Assembly: GCA_017464045.1 (NCBI GenBank)
Contig: JAFUEG010000383.1
Location: 1-8,405 of the forward strand
Length of the DNA: 8,405 nt
From: Lachnospiraceae bacterium
GTDB taxonomy: Bacteria; Bacillota_A; Clostridia; Lachnospirales; Lachnospiraceae
Direction: 5' to 3'
Below the pieces are notes generated by a model that saw nothing but the letters and a program-made list of their open reading frames with translations, was not told where the DNA came from and did no database searches. The translations under genes were made by a program, and so were the position numbers. This document shows, one piece after another, positions 4,975 to 8,405 of the stretch; the stretch's first letter is position 1, and each line of letters begins with the position of its first letter.

Positions 4975-6257
4975 GTACGATTATTAAGTCAACTTTAAAG
5001 CTTACACTTAGAAATAAAGGCTTCTGGTTTTTCCTTATAATAACACCTTTGTTATCGGTACTTATTTTAAATATTAATCAGGATAATAATCTTGCATATT
5101 ATTCCAAGGATGATGCTCCTAATATAAGCGAGCTTTCGAATTTAGACGACAAGGTCGCCTACTATCGGGGCGGAGGAGAGTATGTTATAAAGGTCTATGA
5201 TGCGTGCCAGAGCGAGCTTTCGGAATATCTGCTTAATAAGCTTGCTGAAAATAATATGTTTAAGGTATGCCGAGTAAAGGCAGACGGTCTTACCAAGGAA
5301 GAGGCTGATATATGCGTGGAAAATGACGGTATAAATGACCGAATGGGTGCCGCCATATATCTCGATGAAAGCTTTGATAAAAAAGCAATTAATAACGAGG
5401 ATGATGCTCTTACTGTTTACATTTTATCCGATGATGAAAGAGAAAAGCTTTTGATATACGAGGTTGGACAGTGCTTGGGAAGGATAAAGGCTGCTGCAAC
5501 TATGGTCGGAGCTACAACTATGGAAGCTGACACATCTACTGGTGAAGAAGAAAATATCATGAAAGCCCTTAAGGAGATGGACGCCGCACTTCCAAAGGAA
5601 GAAGCGTCTTTGCCAAAGGATGAATCCGATAACGGACTTTCCGCACATCAGATTAGTCAAAAAACTTTGATGGGATATGCCTTTGCATTTATGACACTCG
5701 GGTTTGTATTTTGCGGAATTATAGTTGCGCATACCGCGATTAAGGAGCAAAAGGATATGGTTCTAACAAGAATCAAGCTCTCCGGTATCGGAAGCTATGA
5801 GTACTTTGCCGCCAAGCTTATAGTCAGCATAATCGTATCTATGATGCTTACGGCAATTCTCGGTATATGTTCATTTTTGGTAGATACCGATGCGATGGGT
5901 ATGAACCGTTTGGAATTTATCGGTATGATTTTCCTGCTTGGAATTATCTTTTGTTCAATCAGTCTTTTGCTGGGCAGTCTTATGGGAAATGTAATGAGTG
6001 CAAATGTTGCGGCATTTACCCTTTGGAGCTTATCGTCTATGCTGGCAGGACTTTACTTCCCGCTTGATTATACGACCAAGGCGATTAAGACATTATCCTA
6101 TATTATGCCGCAGAAGTGGTTCGTTGACGGCACGGAAATGATATTAACCGATGACAACAAAGCATTCTTTATGTTATTATGTGTTACAGTAGCATATCTT
6201 GTAATTATCATAAGCCTTGGAAGCGTAGGCATAAAATTTAAGAGCAGTGAAGATTGA
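4971..6257 (+). CDS. ABC-2 type permease, second subunit, with large extracytoplasmic domain
   Basis: A 428-residue membrane protein. A first hydrophobic segment (about 17-36) is followed by a soluble, predicted extracytoplasmic domain of some 195 residues, then by about five membrane segments (roughly 234-254, 280-304, 314-337, 342-362, 399-421), the standard ABC-2 exporter topology. FPLDYTTKAIKTLSYIMPQKWFVDG (353-387 region) is the usual loop before the last segment. The start is set at ATG 4971 because AAGGAGG (4956-4962) lies 8 bases before it, the protein then begins MSTIIKSTLKLTLRNKGFW as the family does, and ATGA overlaps the previous stop. An earlier in-frame ATG at 4857 would add 38 unlikely Cys-rich residues read through permease 1. 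A short LPKEE/LPKDE repeat lies just before the second membrane segment. The outer domain is a plausible site for ligand contact. Confidence 0.88.
   Translation: MSTIIKSTLKLTLRNKGFWFFLIITPLLSVLILNINQDNNLAYYSKDDAPNISELSNLDDKVAYYRGGGEYVIKVYDACQSELSEYLLNKLAENNMFKVCRVKADGLTKEEADICVENDGINDRMGAAIYLDESFDKKAINNEDDALTVYILSDDEREKLLIYEVGQCLGRIKAAATMVGATTMEADTSTGEEENIMKALKEMDAALPKEEASLPKDESDNGLSAHQISQKTLMGYAFAFMTLGFVFCGIIVAHTAIKEQKDMVLTRIKLSGIGSYEYFAAKLIVSIIVSMMLTAILGICSFLVDTDAMGMNRLEFIGMIFLLGIIFCSISLLLGSLMGNVMSANVAAFTLWSLSSMLAGLYFPLDYTTKAIKTLSYIMPQKWFVDGTEMILTDDNKAFFMLLCVTVAYLVIIISLGSVGIKFKSSED
5589..5627 (+). repeat. Short LPK(E/D)E repeat in permease 2
   Basis: Residues 207-213 (LPKEEAS) and 214-219 (LPKDES) form two adjacent 7-residue units, with the shared DNA core CCAAAGGA. 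They lie in an acidic linker of the outer domain, about 15 residues before the second membrane segment. Confidence 0.45.
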
Positions 6258-6276
6258 AAAGTGAAGTGTCGGGTAG

Positions 6277-7416
6277 ATGAACGAAAGATTAAAGGATAAT
6301 TATTTTGTATTTGTAAGAATATTATTAATGCTGATTCTTTGTGTGTACGGAATCATGAATATGATACAGACAACAGGAGTATCTGTGTGGATACTCCTGC
6401 TTGTTTCGTTTTATATCGGGGCTATGACCGTAAAGGAAATATTTGACGGCAGGGGCAAGGTGTATTTACTGCTCATAGCGATATTATTTCTGTGCCTTAT
6501 AATTTACTTTGGAAAAACTACCTTTCTTATGCTGGTGTTTTTTACCGTGCTTGAAGCATTCTCATTATTTCCGAAGATTGATTTTAAGTGGTATTTTCTG
6601 CCGATTCTTGGTGCATTTATCGAAAGTCCCTTAGGATGGGGTACGCAGCTTGTTTTAGTAGCGATGATGGTGGTAATATATATTCAGCATAACTTTGTGG
6701 TTAAGGATTATAAGAAACGGATGCAGGAGGATGTCAGGGTTGAGCAGAGTCTTAAAAAGGATATGCAAAGGCAGGAGTATGCATCCAAGGAGGAGCTAAG
6801 GAAGGGTATGCTGGTTGCTCAAAATCAGATACTTGAGGAAAGGGCAAATCTTTCCCAGACCTTGCACGATAAGCTTGGACATAACATCAACGGCTCCATC
6901 TATCAGCTTGAGGGTGCGAAGCTTCTTATGGATAAGGATCCCGAAAAGTCAAAGGGCATGATACAGGCGGTTATTGATCAACTTAGAAACGGTATGGATG
7001 AGATAAGAGGCATATTAAGAAAAGAAAGACCAAAGAAAAATAAGCTGGCAATGCTTCAATTATACAAGCTGTGCGAGGATTGTAACGGCAGGGGAGTTGA
7101 AGCGGAATTATCGGTGGAAGGAGATACCGCTCTTGTTACGGATGACATCTGGGAAGTGATTCTTGATAATGCCTTTGAAGCCGTATCCAATTCCATGAAG
7201 TATGCCAGATGTAAGCATATAGATATAAAGCTGGTTGTGATGAATAAGGTGGTTCGGTGCAACATAACGGATGACGGTGTAGGCTGTGTCAAGATGACTG
7301 ACGGCATGGGAATATCCGGTATGAGGCAGAGAGTTCGGGCAGTAAACGGCAGCCTCGGATTCGAAACAGAGGCAGGTTTTACAGTGACGATGATTCTTCC
7401 GATAGGAGAGAGATAA
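6277..7416 (+). CDS. Membrane sensor histidine kinase, NarL/DesK type (HisKA_3)
   Basis: A 379-residue sensor kinase. The N-terminal 140 residues are five or so hydrophobic segments (about 11-30, 34-52, 62-78, 82-98, 106-136) with very short loops and no outer sensor domain, so it probably senses within the membrane or through the transporter. A charged coiled-coil linker (141-190) leads to the dimerisation helix with phospho-acceptor His197 in LHDKLGHNI, typical of HisKA_3. The ATPase domain shows the N box (DNAFEAVSNSMKYA, Asn305) and G boxes DDGVG (332-336) and GMGISGM (343-349). It starts 19 bases after the second permease with only a weak ribosome site, so lower expression than the transporter is likely. 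It ends one base before its response regulator. The gene carries a perfect hairpin near its 5' end (6374-6399). Confidence 0.93.
   Translation: MNERLKDNYFVFVRILLMLILCVYGIMNMIQTTGVSVWILLLVSFYIGAMTVKEIFDGRGKVYLLLIAILFLCLIIYFGKTTFLMLVFFTVLEAFSLFPKIDFKWYFLPILGAFIESPLGWGTQLVLVAMMVVIYIQHNFVVKDYKKRMQEDVRVEQSLKKDMQRQEYASKEELRKGMLVAQNQILEERANLSQTLHDKLGHNINGSIYQLEGAKLLMDKDPEKSKGMIQAVIDQLRNGMDEIRGILRKERPKKNKLAMLQLYKLCEDCNGRGVEAELSVEGDTALVTDDIWEVILDNAFEAVSNSMKYARCKHIDIKLVVMNKVVRCNITDDGVGCVKMTDGMGISGMRQRVRAVNGSLGFETEAGFTVTMILPIGER
6374..6399 (+). promoter_or_regulatory. Perfect terminator-like hairpin inside the kinase gene
   Basis: CAGGAGTATC (6374-6383) and GATACTCCTG (6390-6399) are exact reverse complements with a 6-base loop TGTGTG, followed by the T-rich CTTGTTTCGTTTT. 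It begins 98 bases into the kinase gene, at codons 33-41 (between the first two membrane segments). It could attenuate transcription or slow ribosomes between the transporter genes and the kinase/regulator genes. The T tract is interrupted, so efficient termination is uncertain. Confidence 0.5.
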
Positions 7417-7417
7417 C

Positions 7418-8056
7418 ATGGATAAAATAAAAGTTATAATTGCAGACGACAGTGATTTTGTTCGTGACGGTATGAAGATAATACTTGATGTGGATGATGA
7501 TTTCGAGGTGCTTGGTGTGGCTTCAAATGGATTAGAAGCGATTGAGCTTGCCAAAAAAGAAGCACCGGATATATTTCTTATGGATATTCAAATGCCGGAG
7601 ATGGATGGAATTGAGGCAACAAAGATTATAGTTGAGGAAGGGCTTGGAAAGGTTCTTATCCTTACTACCTTTGACGATGATGAGCTGGTAAAGCAGGCCT
7701 TGAAAAACGGAGCGAAGGGTTATCTTATAAAAAATCATACACCGGAGCATCTAAAGCAGATGATAAAGTCTGTTTACTTCGGTACAGGCGTTATGGAAGC
7801 AAGCGTAATGGAGTCTCTTACCGCCGGTAATACTGCGACGTCAGGTCTTTCCGAAGGCTTTGATGCAACGCCTTATTCGCCGAGGGAGCTTGAGATTATT
7901 AAGGCGGTGGCAGAGGGGCTTTCCAATAAAGAGATAGCAGGCAAGCTGTTTATCTCCGAAGGAACTGTAAAGAATTATATAACGGGAATTCTATCTAAAG
8001 AGGGCTTGTCCCACAGGACGGCTCTTGCGGTATATTATCTGACAGGAAAGAAATGA
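7418..8056 (+). CDS. Response regulator, NarL/LuxR family
   Basis: A 212-residue cytoplasmic transcription factor, partner of the kinase encoded one base upstream. The receiver domain (1-120) has the acidic pocket D10-D11, phospho-acceptor D56 in LMDIQMPEMDG, T83-T84 and K105. A linker (about 125-150) leads to the LuxR-type helix-turn-helix (about 152-210), with the hallmark SPRELEIIKAVAEGLSNKEI and the recognition region LFISEGTVKNYI. The ribosome site AGGAGAG (7404-7410) lies 7 bases before the ATG. The likely target is the operon's own promoter, so that substrate sensing raises transporter levels; the dyad at 3114-3129 is a candidate site. No terminator follows; a glycerate kinase gene starts 7 bases after the stop. 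Confidence 0.95.
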   Translation: MDKIKVIIADDSDFVRDGMKIILDVDDDFEVLGVASNGLEAIELAKKEAPDIFLMDIQMPEMDGIEATKIIVEEGLGKVLILTTFDDDELVKQALKNGAKGYLIKNHTPEHLKQMIKSVYFGTGVMEASVMESLTAGNTATSGLSEGFDATPYSPRELEIIKAVAEGLSNKEIAGKLFISEGTVKNYITGILSKEGLSHRTALAVYYLTGKK

Positions 8057-8063
8057 GTATATT

Positions 8064-8405
8064 ATGAAGTTAGTATTTGCATCAGATTCCTTTAAAGGAA
8101 CATTAACAAGTAAACAGATATCAACGCTTCTTGATAAGGCGGCACATGAGATATTCGGAAATGTCGAGACAGTAAAACTTTGTGTGGCTGATGGCGGCGA
8201 AGGCACGATAGATGCACTCATTGATTCTTTGGGAGGAGTCAAAGAAACTCTTACGGTTCATGGACCTCTTATGGAGGAAGTCAGCGCCTATTACGGAAAG
8301 ATAGATGAAAGAAGAACGATAATCGAGATGGCGGTTTCATCGGGACTTACGCTTGTTCCGGAGAGTAGAAGAAATCCTCTTTATACATCTTCCTATGGTT
8401 TGGGA
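8064..8405 (+). CDS. glxK: Glycerate kinase, 5' part (continues beyond window)
   Basis: The first 114 residues of a glycerate kinase of the GlxK/GarK family (about 370-380 residues when whole), which phosphorylates D-glycerate, giving 2-phosphoglycerate in the GarK type, in the cytoplasm. Family marks seen: N terminus MKLVFASDSFKGTL (normally APDSFKGS), VADGGEGTIDAL (41-52), GPLMEEVSAYYG (68-79), IIEMAVSSGLTLVP (86-99) and RRNPLYTSSYGLG at the window end. The frame is open to the last base. It starts 7 bases after the response regulator stop with no ribosome site at the usual distance (AGGAAAG at 8044-8050 is 13 bases away), so it may be read through from the operon upstream. The metabolic role shows no evident link with the transporter. 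It could equally be a separate unit that happens to lie close. Confidence 0.92.
   Translation, partial: MKLVFASDSFKGTLTSKQISTLLDKAAHEIFGNVETVKLCVADGGEGTIDALIDSLGGVKETLTVHGPLMEEVSAYYGKIDERRTIIEMAVSSGLTLVPESRRNPLYTSSYGLG

Noticed and set aside
5424..5750. Minus-strand 108-residue frame opposite permease 2
   Set aside because: Overlaps a certain gene, Cys/Ser-rich antisense composition, no ribosome site evident.
5867..6067. Plus-strand 66-residue frame within permease 2
   Set aside because: Wholly inside permease 2 in another frame, no family motif and no reason to prefer it.
7108..7554. Minus-strand 148-residue frame opposite the kinase and regulator
   Set aside because: Shadow of two certain genes; composition is Ser/His-rich as expected of antisense frames, with no family motif.
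1..8405. CRISPR arrays, tRNA or rRNA genes, transposases or prophage genes
   Set aside because: No regularly spaced repeats, no clover-leaf or rRNA-like stretches and no recombinase or phage motifs were seen on either strand.

Overview
The window reads as chromosomal DNA of an anaerobic, AT-rich Firmicute, most likely a Clostridia/Lachnospiraceae-type gut or rumen bacterium. The reasons are strong AAGGAGG-type ribosome sites on most genes, AT-rich spacers, and an oxygen-defence set typical of strict anaerobes (rubrerythrin plus desulfoferrodoxin). The [4Fe-4S]-tailed aldo/keto reductase remnant and the overall protein flavour agree. This assignment is inference; no rRNA or tRNA gene is present. 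All genes lie on the + strand.

Region 1 (1-2008). The window opens in a broken aldo/keto reductase gene. The N-terminal and C-terminal [Fe-S] parts are in different frames and roughly 200 or more middle residues are missing. An AT-rich spacer with two dyads leads into a Fic-domain gene, whose otherwise clear Fic motif has glutamine in place of the catalytic histidine. A 12-bp inverted repeat brackets the best extended -10 element in front of it. Thirteen bases downstream lies thpR, an RNA 2',3'-cyclic phosphodiesterase (2H family), with no visible ribosome site of its own.

Region 2 (2009-3101). An oxidative-stress unit: an extended -10 promoter, a near-palindrome over the start region, rubrerythrin (peroxide reduction), desulfoferrodoxin (superoxide reduction) and a textbook intrinsic terminator.

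Region 3 (3102-8056). A compact five-gene module: ABC-2 type ATPase, two membrane permeases, a NarL-family membrane histidine kinase and its LuxR/NarL response regulator. Genes abut, overlap or nearly touch. The composition matches self-sensing drug or antimicrobial resistance modules such as B. subtilis LnrJK-LnrLMN (linearmycin resistance), with a different gene order. A perfect 7-bp-arm dyad (3114-3129) upstream is a candidate regulator site. A perfect 10-bp hairpin inside the kinase gene could lower kinase/regulator expression relative to the transporter. Both permeases carry short acidic tandem repeats in their predicted outer domains.

Region 4 (8064-8405). The start of a glycerate kinase gene, 7 bases after the response regulator and running off the window.

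The points most worth a second look are the His-less Fic protein with its bracketed promoter and 2H-phosphoesterase neighbour, and the regulatory and structural details of the ABC/two-component module.
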